From Thermotogaceae bacterium (GTDB taxonomy: Bacteria; Thermotogota; Thermotogae; Thermotogales; Thermotogaceae), in contig JALWSA010000057.1 in the NCBI GenBank assembly GCA_026993805.1, forward strand, positions 57,788-96,820: a DNA stretch of 39,033 bases. Direction: 5' to 3'. This document shows, in pieces, positions 22,881 to 31,085 of the stretch. The position numbers and the translations under genes are program-made. The notes beneath the pieces are model-generated. The model was not told where the DNA came from and ran no database searches. It saw nothing but the letters and a program-made list of their open reading frames with translations. How positions within the stretch are numbered: position 1 is the stretch's first letter; each line of letters begins with the position of its first letter.

Positions 22881-23658
22881 GTTTTATTATTTCCCTTTCA
22901 TTACATGTTATTGTTACCTCCCTTAAGAAGACGTTCACATTGACCACTTTACACCGCTTTCCGTCGTAGGTTATAGAAGACCCTTCATCAGGGATGCCTT
23001 TGAGGGCTTCCTCGTAAAAGTCATGCTCGTATATCAGGCAACAAAGAAGTCTTCTGCATGTTCCAGATATCTTGGCAGGATTTATCATCATCTGCTGCTT
23101 TTTCGCGTGCTTGAGCGTGACCGATTTGAATTCTCTTAAAAATACGGTGCAACAGGCGGGCCTTCCGCAAAGTCCGAGGCCACCCATGAGCTTCATCTCA
23201 TCCCTTACGCCAAGCTGCCTGAGCTCTATCCTCGTCTTGAATTTTTTCGCAAGGTCTTTTACGAGCTCTCTGAAATCAACCCTCGTTTCCGAACTGAAGA
23301 AGAATATGAGTTTAGATCTGTCAAATGTATACTTCACATGCACGACTTTCATTGGAAGCTGGTGCTTTTTCACGAGTTCTTTAAAAACGTATTTTGCTTT
23401 CTGAGCGTCCTCCAAGTTCTTTTTGTAAACTTCCATATCTTCGTCGGTGAGCTTTCTTATGATCGCTTTTAATTCGTAGCCAACATCCTCTATTCTGACT
23501 TCCTTTTTGTCCGTTACCACTCTCACTGCTTCCATTCCAAATTCTCCTACTACCAAAACCAAATCGCCTCTTTTTATATCCTCGCCGTTATCCAAATAGT
23601 AGATTATCTTTCCCACAGGAAAGAATTCGACGCCGTATACTTGAGCGGTCAGTTCCAA
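22840..23658 (-). CDS. PSP1-domain protein, RicT/YaaT-like
   Basis: A 272-residue protein whose central part (MGGLGLCGRPACC, then MINPAKISGTCRRLLCCLIYEHDFY) is the PSP1/RicT signature. Cysteines 164, 169, 170, 201, 206 and 207 are positioned as in RicT, which with RicA and RicF binds Fe-S clusters and controls RNase Y in B. subtilis. No RicA or RicF gene is visible. The TTG at 23658 is preceded by a strong site (AAAGGAGGAGC on the minus strand) and overlaps the end of the delta-prime gene by 10 nt. The holB-ricT pairing is also found in Firmicutes. Confidence 0.9.
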   Translation of the reverse strand: MELTAQVYGVEFFPVGKIIYYLDNGEDIKRGDLVLVVGEFGMEAVRVVTDKKEVRIEDVGYELKAIIRKLTDEDMEVYKKNLEDAQKAKYVFKELVKKHQLPMKVVHVKYTFDRSKLIFFFSSETRVDFRELVKDLAKKFKTRIELRQLGVRDEMKLMGGLGLCGRPACCTVFLREFKSVTLKHAKKQQMMINPAKISGTCRRLLCCLIYEHDFYEEALKGIPDEGSSITYDGKRCKVVNVNVFLREVTITCNEREIIKLSFDHFQKSPAPS

Positions 23659-24518
23659 GGCTTGCTCCTCCTTTCTTCCCTGATCCGTATCATGATGTTA
23701 AGGAGTGTAAGGGAGTTGTTGAAGTTGGCAATCTTTGCCCTTGAAATCGAGTCTAAAAATCCGATCAAACTCGTGTTGTACCTGTCTTCAATTTCCAAAA
23801 GCCAGCTGCAAACCCTCGCAAGTGTGGCGTTGAAAAGGAAGAAGTCTTTACCTGAAAGGGATTTTGAGATCTCGTCGAAAAGCTTTATAAAATCCTTATC
23901 CGAAGTCTGAGTGAACATCTCAAGTAGTCTGAAAGCTGCCAGGTATCCGAGCAAGGGATCTTCTTCCAAGTTTTTGACCATTTTTATCAACTCTGCAGCT
24001 TTTGTCTTCTCGATCTTTTTGCGCTTTTCCTTTGCATTCTTCTCCTTTCTCGTTCTCCAATCTTTTTCCATTATCTTTGAGAGAATAGGATCTTCCTCTT
24101 GTGGTGGAGGGGGTTGGAGAAAAAAGCGGACAAGCCTGCTTTTTATCGTTGGAAGCAGATAATCCCATCTGGTTGTAGTAGCTATTATCACACCGTAGCG
24201 GGGCGGTTCTTCGAGTGTTTTCAAAAAAGCGTTTGCAGCCTGCTGCGTCATCCTGTCTATGTCGAATACAAGCACATACTTTTTCTTCGAAATCTCGGGT
24301 GAATACGACAGAAACGAAGAGATTTCTCTAACGTCTTCGATTCCGATGTCTGTGCCTTTTGGATCGACTACGATATAATCGGAAGCTTGTGGAGGAAATC
24401 CTTCCACCAGTTCTGGGAGACTCTTTGCTACCTCCCTCAAATAGTAGGGATCATATCCTGTGATTCCCACAGATATGCCTTCAGAAGATTTTATTAACTG
24501 CGCGATTTTTTCTATCAT
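23649..24518 (-). CDS. holB: DNA polymerase III delta-prime-like clamp-loader subunit
   Basis: A 289-residue protein resembling the AAA+ core of HolB. VREISSFLSYSPEISKKKYV is followed by DIDRMTQQAANAFLKTLEEP (Walker-B-like DIDRM, then the conserved N-A-x-L-K-x-L-E-E-P) and LPTIKSRLVRFF (sensor region). There is no P-loop at the N-terminus, as usual for delta-prime. The ATG has a GAGAGGA site 8 nt upstream. It is directly followed by ricT with a 10-nt overlap. It loads the beta clamp together with DnaX and HolA, neither of which is in the window. Confidence 0.87.
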   Translation of the reverse strand: MIEKIAQLIKSSEGISVGITGYDPYYLREVAKSLPELVEGFPPQASDYIVVDPKGTDIGIEDVREISSFLSYSPEISKKKYVLVFDIDRMTQQAANAFLKTLEEPPRYGVIIATTTRWDYLLPTIKSRLVRFFLQPPPPQEEDPILSKIMEKDWRTRKEKNAKEKRKKIEKTKAAELIKMVKNLEEDPLLGYLAAFRLLEMFTQTSDKDFIKLFDEISKSLSGKDFFLFNATLARVCSWLLEIEDRYNTSLIGFLDSISRAKIANFNNSLTLLNIMIRIREERRSKPWN

Positions 24519-24544
24519 GTCAGATTCCTCTCACGTGTTTTGTT

Positions 24545-25390
24545 TTACCAGTTCAGAAAATTTTTAATGTTCGCGTTCTCGTCCCTTACCAGCTCGATCT
24601 TTTCCTTCGGGCCTGTCAGGACAACGGTAACTCCCGGACCGTGCCCGGTCAAAACACAGTTTGAATGCACTACCACGCCAACAGTTACATGCCCCTCTTT
24701 ATACCCACCGAGTCCATGCCTGCAGTCATGGTTGTCTATAGCCACGAGATCACCTATCCTTACCTTGTCTATTCCGTGTTCTTTAACGAGTCTTTCGTCA
24801 CGCGTGTTTACGTCGTAGTCGCCGGCGGTTGGATTCGATGCTCCTATTCCCGAGCCCATCATGAAACCGGGAACGAGGGTCGTTATCGGTGCCACTATTT
24901 TGCCATTTTCTTCTCTGAATATCCTTTCAAACAGATCCGGATCTATGTTGTAGACGGAAACTTCTGGAAAGTCTTCTATTATGAGCCCCTGCCCACGGGC
25001 TTTCACTAGTATCTTATCTCCTACGGACAGTTTTTCCTTGTCGGGAAAATGGATCAGCACATGGTCAATTCCGCCGTGTTTTCCTATCACAACTCCTTTC
25101 ATTCCCTTACCTTCACCTGACACAACTATGGCCTCATTTCCTATACAAGCGAGAGTGAGATACGCTTGGTTTTCGTTCTTGTCTTTGTTTTTGGTCGATA
25201 CGTCGGGTTCAATGTGGTCTCCGTAAGGGCCAAAGGCAAGATCCCCCAAAGAAAAGTTGTAGGTTATACCGCCAACGCTTGGAACGTAATAGCTATTTCC
25301 TTCACCATCAAGTCTTGGCATTCGCACCGTTGGATGTGAAATTTCTCCCACAACTGATATCTCCACGACCCTATCTTTGTTCGTTTTCAT
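24545..25390 (-). CDS. DUF4438 protein
   Basis: A 281-residue protein I recognise as DUF4438, a family with a structural-genomics entry from T. maritima (TM1086, from memory) and no known function. Distinctive segments are GEISHPTVRMPRLDGEG, GKHGGIDHVLIHFP, GSGIGASNPTAGDYDVNT and AIDNHDCRHGLGGY. The Asp/His-rich last one could bind metal. The ATG at 25390 was chosen because GGAGG lies 8 nt upstream on the minus strand. The GTG at 25399 overlaps that site. It sits between the amidohydrolase (35 nt upstream) and holB (26 nt downstream), possibly with its own promoter. Confidence 0.88.
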   Translation of the reverse strand: MKTNKDRVVEISVVGEISHPTVRMPRLDGEGNSYYVPSVGGITYNFSLGDLAFGPYGDHIEPDVSTKNKDKNENQAYLTLACIGNEAIVVSGEGKGMKGVVIGKHGGIDHVLIHFPDKEKLSVGDKILVKARGQGLIIEDFPEVSVYNIDPDLFERIFREENGKIVAPITTLVPGFMMGSGIGASNPTAGDYDVNTRDERLVKEHGIDKVRIGDLVAIDNHDCRHGLGGYKEGHVTVGVVVHSNCVLTGHGPGVTVVLTGPKEKIELVRDENANIKNFLNW

Positions 25391-25413
25391 ATCGATCACC
25401 TCCGATGCATCTG

Positions 25414-25428
25414 TGATATTTTACATCA
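25414..25428 (-). promoter_or_regulatory. Possible promoter core before DUF4438
   Basis: The minus strand reads TGATGTAAAATATCA, differing by one base from TGGTGTAAAATATCA in front of tRNA-Leu (31006-31020). It contains a TAAAAT -10-like hexamer, about 24-38 nt before the ATG. No good -35 is visible. It is also an imperfect palindrome, so an operator is an alternative. Confidence 0.35.
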
Positions 25429-26577
25429 AAGTCTGCCGTGTCGCTCCAAGAACCTTATGAAAATTGCGAGTGGTATCCAGAGCTTCTCCTCATCTACATC
25501 GAAGTATGCGCTGTGATTTGGATGGATTATGCCTTTTTCTTTGTTTGCAGTGTTAACGAAGAAGAATGCTCCAGGCCGCTCTTTAAGGTAGTAAGAGAAG
25601 TCCTCAGCCCCCATAACTGGTTCTGGAAGTTCGACGAATACAGCTCCTATCTCTTCAGAAATACTCTTTATCTCATCCACCACATCGGGTGTGTTGTGGA
25701 GCGAGTCATACCCCCACATGTATTCGAATTCGACCTTCATTCGGAACATATTTGCAATGCTTTTTGCAAGCTCTTCAAGCCTTTTTGCTATGAACTTTCT
25801 GTCGTCTTCAAAGAGTGTTCTCACCGTTCCTTGGAGAAGAGCTTCCTCTGGTATGACGTTGTGGGTTGTTCCAGACGAGACCCTTGCTACAGTTATTACT
25901 ACTGGGTGTGTCTGCCTGAGCTCACGCGATCTGTGTATGTAAACGGTGTTTATGAAACTCGCCGCTGCTACTATTGGATCGAGTGTCTCGTGTGGACTCG
26001 ATCCGTGCCCGCCCTTTCCAACAAACCTAACCTTGAACTCGTCAGCTGCTGCCATGAAAGGTCCTTTTTTCGAAAGCACGGCTCCTTCTGGTGCCTCTCC
26101 CTGACCGATAGTTCCAACGTGCCCGCCTATGATTACTTCAACTCCCTCATGAACACCGTTTTTTATCATATCCACGGCTCCAAAATGACCTTCTTCACCC
26201 GGTTGGAAAAGGAGCCTGACGCCTTTTTTTGGCTTGTTCTGAGAAAGATAGTGTGCGAGCGTCAAAAGCACGGCGGCGTGGGCGTCGTGCCCGCAGGCAT
26301 GCATTTTGCCTTCGTGTTTGCTCTTATAAGGAACATCATTGAGTTCCTGGAGCGGGAGTGCATCCATATCAGCTCTTATTGCAACATAAGGCGGCTCTCC
26401 AAAGTCAACCACGAGTCCATGCCCGCATTCCTTGAACTCAAGACCAAATTCTTTCAATTTGGATGTTATGTATTCCTTGGTTTTGGGAAGCTCAAGGCCT
26501 ACTTCTGGAATCTGATGGAGTTGTCTTCTATGTGTAATGATCTCATCCAAAAATGATTTGACCTCTTCTATATTCAA
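25426..26577 (-). CDS. M20-family amidohydrolase (HipO/aminoacylase-like)
   Basis: A 383-residue metallopeptidase-fold amidohydrolase of subfamily M20D, which includes N-acyl-amino acid, hippurate and indole-acetyl-amino acid hydrolases. Metal ligands are visible: HACGHDAHAAVLL (C95, H97), QPGEEG (E128/E129), GGHVG (H153) and the late GAEDFSYYLKERPGAFF and HPNHSAYFDVDEEKL. There is no signal peptide. The TTG start overlaps the molybdenum-subunit stop (TTGA), and a minus-strand AGGAGGG lies 9 nt upstream. It is not an obvious allantoate amidohydrolase, so a direct purine-degradation step is not supported. The acyl substrate is unknown. Confidence 0.92.
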   Translation of the reverse strand: MNIEEVKSFLDEIITHRRQLHQIPEVGLELPKTKEYITSKLKEFGLEFKECGHGLVVDFGEPPYVAIRADMDALPLQELNDVPYKSKHEGKMHACGHDAHAAVLLTLAHYLSQNKPKKGVRLLFQPGEEGHFGAVDMIKNGVHEGVEVIIGGHVGTIGQGEAPEGAVLSKKGPFMAAADEFKVRFVGKGGHGSSPHETLDPIVAAASFINTVYIHRSRELRQTHPVVITVARVSSGTTHNVIPEEALLQGTVRTLFEDDRKFIAKRLEELAKSIANMFRMKVEFEYMWGYDSLHNTPDVVDEIKSISEEIGAVFVELPEPVMGAEDFSYYLKERPGAFFFVNTANKEKGIIHPNHSAYFDVDEEKLWIPLAIFIRFLERHGRL

Positions 26578-28898
26578 CTCTTCATCCCTCCTTTTAAAGC
26601 AGAGAAGACTTTTTCTGGTGTTATCGGAAGCTCTCTTATTCTAACACCGACAGCGCTATAGATTGCGTTTGCAACGGCCGCGGGTGGGGTGTCAATCCCT
26701 ATTTCTGCAACGGATTTCGCACCGAAAGGACCTGTTGGCTCGTAGCTCTCCAAAAATTCAACATGAATCTCTGGAACATCAAGCCTCGATGGAATCTTGT
26801 AGTACATCAGGTTGTTCGTAAGAAGCCTTCCCGTGCCTGAATACTTCACATCCTCGTATAAGGTCATTCCAAGGCCCTGCATTGTTGCGCCTTCAACCTG
26901 AACTTTTGCGAGGTTTGGATTTATCGGAGTCCCGATATCCAAAACAGTGTAGTACTTGAGCACATCGACCTTACCTGTTTCAGTATCTACTTCCACTTCT
27001 GCGATGGTTGCTGCGTAAGGCGGTGGGCTTTCTGGGCCCACGAAGGATGCATCTGCAACGAGCTGTTTCTGGTTCTCGGTGTAGTAGAGCTTGGTTGCAA
27101 GATCTTTTAAGGAGATTTCCTTATCGCCAGCCCTTAAAACCTTTCCATCCCATGTGATTTCATCCGGGGATACATTCAACATCTTGGCGGCTTCTTCTTT
27201 TATGAGCTTTAGCATTTTTTTGGCGGCAAGACGTACGGCGTTTCCAGACACATAAGTTGTCGAAGATGCATAAGCACCCGTGTCGAAGGGAGTGAGATCT
27301 GTGTCAGAAGAATAGACGATTATGTCGTCTGTGGAAACGCCAAGCTCTTCCGCGGCAATCTGGGCAAGGATAGTATCGGATCCCGTTCCAAGATCCGTGG
27401 CTCCTACGAGCAAGTTGAAAGATCCATCGTCGTTCAGCTTCAGTATGGCACTCGCCATGTCTATGTTGGCAATTCCAGATCCTTGCATTGCTATGGCAAA
27501 TCCAAGTCCTCTAACTTTTGAGCCATTTCTCTCACTTTTGCTTCTCTTTTCCTTCCAGCCTGAAAGCTCCACGACTCTCTTTATTGCTTCTTCCAGTTTG
27601 CAGCTTCTTACTATCATCTCGACTCCTTCTCTTCCTTCACCCATAATCTTGAATATTGGGGAAGTTTCTCCTTCTCTTATAACATTTTTCAAACGGAGAT
27701 CTACGGGGTCGATTCCAAGTTCCTGCGCAAGCTCGTCCATAGCGCTCTCCAGCACGAAATTTCCTTGAATTGCTCCATATCCTCTATAAGCTCCCGCAGG
27801 AACTTTGTTTGTGTAAACGACTTTTCCGCGAAATCTGACGCCTTCAACTTTGTTGTAAAGAGGCAGGGTCTTTGAACCTGCTACCATCAATGTAGTCAGA
27901 GCGTGTTCTCCATAAGCTCCCGTGTCCGAAAGAACTTCTACATCTATGAGTTTTAGTGTTCCGTCTTTTTTTGCTCCGAGGGTTATATCGAACCTCATCG
28001 GATGGCGGGTATATGTGGCTTCGAAGACCTCTCTTCTCGTGTACACGAGTTTTGAAGGTTTTTTCGTCTTCCATGTCACGAGAGCCGTTATTAGCTCCCC
28101 GTGAAGCGCCTGTTTTCCACCGAATCCCCCGCCTATTCGTGGCTTTATAACCCTTATGCTTTTTATAGGAATATCCAACACCATAGAAACCTGTCTTCTC
28201 ACATGGAAGGGAGTTTGCGTTGAACTGACGATGACAAGCCTTCCGTGGAGGTCGATATAGGCGAAGGAGGCGTGTGGTTCGAGCATCACATGAGCCTGGG
28301 CCTGTGTGTAATACCTTCTCTTAATCAGAACGCAATCGGGGTCTTTCTCGCACTCTTCTATGAGCTTGTCCACATCTCCAACTTCCATCGAATAGGAAGC
28401 CGCGATGTTCTTTTCCGGCATATATCCGATGTCGAATTGCGAAAAAGCCTCTTTTTCAGGGTGTATTATGGAAGTGTTACATTCTGCCTCTTCAAAGTCC
28501 AAAACCGGTTCAAGAATTTCGTAATCTACCTTGATCTTTTTCAGAGCTTCTTCTGCGGCAAACTCGTCCTCTGCAGCTACAATTGCGACTTCATCTCCGA
28601 CATACCTCACGTATTCGTCGAGGATGAACTTGTCATAGGGAGATGGTTCCGGATATCCTTGGCCTGCCCTCGTTATCGGTTTTCTTGGAACATCTTTATG
28701 CGTAAGTACGAGTTCGACGCCTTTTACTTTTAGGGCTTCCGAGACATCGATGTTCTTTATCCTCGCGAAGGGGTGCGGGCTCCTTAGAATCTTTATCACA
28801 AGGGCGTCTTTTGGTGCAAGATCATCAGTATAAACCGGCATTCCCGAGATAAGAGCAAATGCATCTTTTTTGATGATACTCTTTTTAACCTGATCCAT
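26574..28898 (-). CDS. Xanthine dehydrogenase family, molybdenum-binding subunit
   Basis: The 774-residue large subunit of a molybdenum hydroxylase. GGGFGGKQ is at residues 256-263, the AGAYRGYG loop has R372 (the position of the substrate Arg in xanthine oxidase), and the C-terminal SVAEIG has E732 (the catalytic base position). The residue after GGK is Gln (Q263), not the Glu of classical xanthine oxidases. As I recall, E. coli XdhA also has Gln there, so the substrate could be a purine or another N-heterocycle/aldehyde. The order is FAD subunit, Fe-S subunit, Mo subunit, then the amidohydrolase coupled by TTGA. No molybdopterin-maturation gene (XdhC/MocA type) is in the window. Confidence 0.92.
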   Translation of the reverse strand: MDQVKKSIIKKDAFALISGMPVYTDDLAPKDALVIKILRSPHPFARIKNIDVSEALKVKGVELVLTHKDVPRKPITRAGQGYPEPSPYDKFILDEYVRYVGDEVAIVAAEDEFAAEEALKKIKVDYEILEPVLDFEEAECNTSIIHPEKEAFSQFDIGYMPEKNIAASYSMEVGDVDKLIEECEKDPDCVLIKRRYYTQAQAHVMLEPHASFAYIDLHGRLVIVSSTQTPFHVRRQVSMVLDIPIKSIRVIKPRIGGGFGGKQALHGELITALVTWKTKKPSKLVYTRREVFEATYTRHPMRFDITLGAKKDGTLKLIDVEVLSDTGAYGEHALTTLMVAGSKTLPLYNKVEGVRFRGKVVYTNKVPAGAYRGYGAIQGNFVLESAMDELAQELGIDPVDLRLKNVIREGETSPIFKIMGEGREGVEMIVRSCKLEEAIKRVVELSGWKEKRSKSERNGSKVRGLGFAIAMQGSGIANIDMASAILKLNDDGSFNLLVGATDLGTGSDTILAQIAAEELGVSTDDIIVYSSDTDLTPFDTGAYASSTTYVSGNAVRLAAKKMLKLIKEEAAKMLNVSPDEITWDGKVLRAGDKEISLKDLATKLYYTENQKQLVADASFVGPESPPPYAATIAEVEVDTETGKVDVLKYYTVLDIGTPINPNLAKVQVEGATMQGLGMTLYEDVKYSGTGRLLTNNLMYYKIPSRLDVPEIHVEFLESYEPTGPFGAKSVAEIGIDTPPAAVANAIYSAVGVRIRELPITPEKVFSALKGGMKS

Positions 28899-28899
28899 T

Positions 28900-29361
28900 T
28901 CAATCCACCCCCAAAAAGCGGAAAATGGCTCTCTCTTGTGGCAGGTATCCGCTGCACCTGCACAGGTTTCCTATTAGATACCTTCTAACAGTCTCTTTAT
29001 CCCTTTCTATAAGCCCCTTATCAATCATCTTTTTCAGGTAGTAGATCATTACCAAAAGGCCAGGTTGGCAAAATCCACACTGATCCGCTCCTTCACTTGC
29101 GAGAGCATGCATGTACTCTTTCATCTGGTTGGCTATGCCCTCGGCTGTCGTTATCTCGTGTCCATCCACTGATGCCGAGAGAACCGAGCATGAGATGACA
29201 GGTCTTCCATCAAGCAAAACCGTGCATGCACCGCAACTACCAGTATCACATCCTCTTTTTACGGACATGTATCCGTTCTTTCTAAGGGTATCAAGCAGGT
29301 ATTCGGAAGGATCTATCTCGAAGGATCTATCTTGCCCGTTGATTTTAACTCTTATCTTCAT
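28900..29361 (-). CDS. Xanthine dehydrogenase family, [2Fe-2S] subunit
   Basis: A 153-residue electron-transfer subunit. The N-terminal plant-type ferredoxin domain has C38, C43, C46 and C58 (RGCDTGSCGACTVLLDG). The C-terminal helical domain has C95, C98, C134 and C136 (CGFCQPG and CRCSGY). It starts in an ATGA overlap with the FAD-subunit gene and ends 1 nt before the Mo-subunit ATG, which indicates an assembled three-subunit enzyme passing electrons from Mo through two [2Fe-2S] clusters to FAD. Confidence 0.95.
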   Translation of the reverse strand: MKIRVKINGQDRSFEIDPSEYLLDTLRKNGYMSVKRGCDTGSCGACTVLLDGRPVISCSVLSASVDGHEITTAEGIANQMKEYMHALASEGADQCGFCQPGLLVMIYYLKKMIDKGLIERDKETVRRYLIGNLCRCSGYLPQERAIFRFLGVD

Positions 29362-30167
29362 GATATCACCTCACCCAGAGCTCTTTTGAGGAGAACGAGT
29401 GCCACTGACTTTCTATACTCTCCGGACCATCTGAAATCGTCTCCGAAGTTTATTTCGTCTTCCACAGCGTGGAGAGCCATTTCCACATGTTCGTCATCAT
29501 AACTCTCTTTCAGTATCTCCATCGCTTTTGTGGCAAGTTTCGCTACTCCCGGTCTTGCTCCCACTGCTATTCGACAGTCATAGAGCTTACCGTCTTCAAC
29601 TTTCACCGAAACCGCCACATTCACTATTGAAAAATCGTATTCAGAGTTTCTCATGTATTTGAAAACGGCTCTTCTCTCCTCTTTCTTGATCAAAAGTCTT
29701 GTCATGATGTCTTTTTCCTTCAAACCCTTTTCAAGGAAATCTTCTAATTTCATCCTTCCAGACTTGTAGAACTCTACCTCAGTCTCGAGAGCCAAGACGG
29801 CCGTCAGGAAATCCGAAAAGCCCCATCTTGGAACCACGGTTCCACCGACGGTGGCAACTCCACGAAGCTGGAGGGACCAAATCCTCGATAGTACGTATGG
29901 AAGAAAACCGCCAGCAAAATCTTTGAGAAGCGGGTGAAATTCAAGATCGGACAGACGTGCCATTGAGCCTATAGATATCCAGCCGTTTTCTTCTTCTTTT
30001 ATTTCGTCAAGTCCCAGATCCTGGAGATCTATTGCCAATTGTATCTCTCTCGAAGAGAGCCTTGCATAGGTTGTTCCTCCCAGTATCTCAGCCCCCTCTT
30101 TTTGAAGGAGAGAGTAGGCTTCTTCGAGGGTTTTGGGTCTCACATACTCCTTTATTCTCAAGGACAT
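29358..30167 (-). CDS. Xanthine dehydrogenase family, FAD-binding subunit
   Basis: A 269-residue CO-dehydrogenase-flavoprotein-like subunit. AEILGGTTYARL corresponds to the FAD phosphate loop, and ISIGSMARLSDLEF and LRGVATVGGTVVPRWGFSDF are the second FAD signature. The C-terminal third (VAVGARPGVAKLATKAMEIL) is the usual C-terminal domain. The ATG at 30167 was chosen because the minus-strand GGAGG is 8 nt upstream. The GTG at 30188 would precede it and overlap the rhomboid gene. It is coupled to the Fe-S subunit by ATGA. Confidence 0.9.
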   Translation of the reverse strand: MSLRIKEYVRPKTLEEAYSLLQKEGAEILGGTTYARLSSREIQLAIDLQDLGLDEIKEEENGWISIGSMARLSDLEFHPLLKDFAGGFLPYVLSRIWSLQLRGVATVGGTVVPRWGFSDFLTAVLALETEVEFYKSGRMKLEDFLEKGLKEKDIMTRLLIKKEERRAVFKYMRNSEYDFSIVNVAVSVKVEDGKLYDCRIAVGARPGVAKLATKAMEILKESYDDEHVEMALHAVEDEINFGDDFRWSGEYRKSVALVLLKRALGEVIS

Positions 30168-30181
30168 CGCATTCACCTCCA

Positions 30182-30883
30182 CTACCACCAGTATCTATAA
30201 TTTTTTCTCACCCAGTAAGCGTAATAACGGTGTCTCACCCATCTTCCTATGAGCATGCCGAAGATAAATCCTCCGGCGTGAGCCCACCAAGCCACATTTG
30301 ATGCAGGTATAGCCGTGCTGACCAGCCCGTTGAATAGCTGCATGATGAACCAGAAAAACAGATAAATGAAAGCCGGGATTTCAATAAAAGTGAAGAAAAA
30401 TAGAAAGAACACGAGAGATACGATCCTCGAATGTGGAAAAAGGACGAAGTAGGCCCCCATTACTGCTGAAATTGCGCCAGATGCTCCAACCATGGGGACT
30501 TTCGAGAAAGGCATAAATGCAAAGTTTACTGCGGCTGCGAAGAGTCCACCTGCAATATAGAAGAAGAGGAATTTTAAATGCCCAAGGGCGTCTTCCACAT
30601 TGTCTCCGAATATCCACAAAAACCACATATTTCCCAATATATGAGCCCAACCGCCGTGTATAAACATGTGGGATATCCAGGGCATTAATGAGACTCCCAG
30701 AATTTCTTTCACCTCAGGAACTGTGTACCTTGCAGGCAATAGGCCGTATTTGTAGAAGAACTCGATTAGTCCGTGGTTGCTAAGGGAAAGTTCGTAGAAG
30801 AAGACGATAATGTTTGTGAGGATGATTGCATACATCACATACGGTTTTCTTCTGCTGGGAATTGTGTCATAGAGTGGGAACAA
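30182..30883 (-). CDS. Rhomboid-family intramembrane serine protease
   Basis: A 233-residue protein with six or so hydrophobic segments. MFIHGGWAHILGNMWFLWIFG is the first conserved loop (shown here only as a landmark at about residues 73-93), the catalytic Ser is in VGASGAISAVMGAY (S135), and the His is in WWAHAGGFIFG (H202). The start appears to be TTG at 30883, with AAAGGGTG 9 nt upstream on the minus strand. No in-frame ATG lies nearby. It begins 28 nt after tRNA-Leu and ends 14 nt before the xanthine dehydrogenase FAD subunit, so it may share the operon. No substrate is evident. Confidence 0.92.
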   Translation of the reverse strand: MFPLYDTIPSRRKPYVMYAIILTNIIVFFYELSLSNHGLIEFFYKYGLLPARYTVPEVKEILGVSLMPWISHMFIHGGWAHILGNMWFLWIFGDNVEDALGHLKFLFFYIAGGLFAAAVNFAFMPFSKVPMVGASGAISAVMGAYFVLFPHSRIVSLVFFLFFFTFIEIPAFIYLFFWFIMQLFNGLVSTAIPASNVAWWAHAGGFIFGMLIGRWVRHRYYAYWVRKNYRYWW

Positions 30884-30911
30884 AACTCTTCACCCTTTCT
30901 TTAAAGAAGAA

Positions 30912-31000
30912 TGGTGCCGGGGACCGGAGTCGAACCGGCACGGGGTTTACACCCCAGCGGATTTTAAGTCCGCTGCGTCTGCCAATTCCGCCACCCCGGC
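30912..31000 (-). tRNA. tRNA-Leu (TAA)
   Basis: An 89-nt class II tRNA with CCA encoded. The acceptor is GCCGGGG/CCCCGGC with A73. The anticodon stem GCGGA/TCCGC encloses CTTAAAA, giving anticodon TAA. The long variable arm is GGGGT-GTAA-ACCCC, and the T loop is TTCGACT. A 12-bp palindrome (TTCTTTAAAGAA, 30897-30908) follows its 3' end before the rhomboid gene, with no T-rich terminator on this strand. Confidence 0.96.
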
Positions 31001-31005
31001 ACGTC

Positions 31006-31020
31006 TGATATTTTACACCA
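31006..31020 (-). promoter_or_regulatory. Probable promoter -10 region of tRNA-Leu
   Basis: The minus strand reads TGGTGTAAAATATCA, with TAAAAT at 31010-31015, 9 nt from the tRNA 5' end. A weak TTCAAA lies 19 bp upstream (31035-31040), overlapping the -35 of the divergent promoter. Confidence 0.5.
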
Positions 31021-31035
31021 AGTTTCAACTTCTTT

Positions 31036-31064
31036 TTGAACCCCTTTTAGAATTCATTTATCAT
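31036..31064 (+). promoter_or_regulatory. Promoter of the second secreted barrel-like protein
   Basis: TTGAAC (31036-31041) and TATCAT (31059-31064) are 17 bp apart. AGGAGG and the start codon follow within 22 bp, so the leader is very short. It is divergent from the tRNA-Leu promoter. Confidence 0.6.
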
Positions 31065-31085
31065 AAGAGTTAGGAGGTGAATATC

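Noticed and set aside
25438-26556. 372-codon plus-strand frame opposite the M20 amidohydrolase
   Set aside because: It mirrors the reverse strand of a clear enzyme gene. The Cys/Tyr/His/Phe-rich composition is unlike real proteins here.
28245-28733. 162-codon plus-strand frame within the molybdenum subunit gene
   Set aside because: It is antisense to conserved coding sequence and matches nothing recognisable.
30897-30908. Palindrome TTCTTTAAAGAA after tRNA-Leu
   Set aside because: It is AT-rich and short, and no T run follows on the minus strand. It is too weak to call a terminator or operator.
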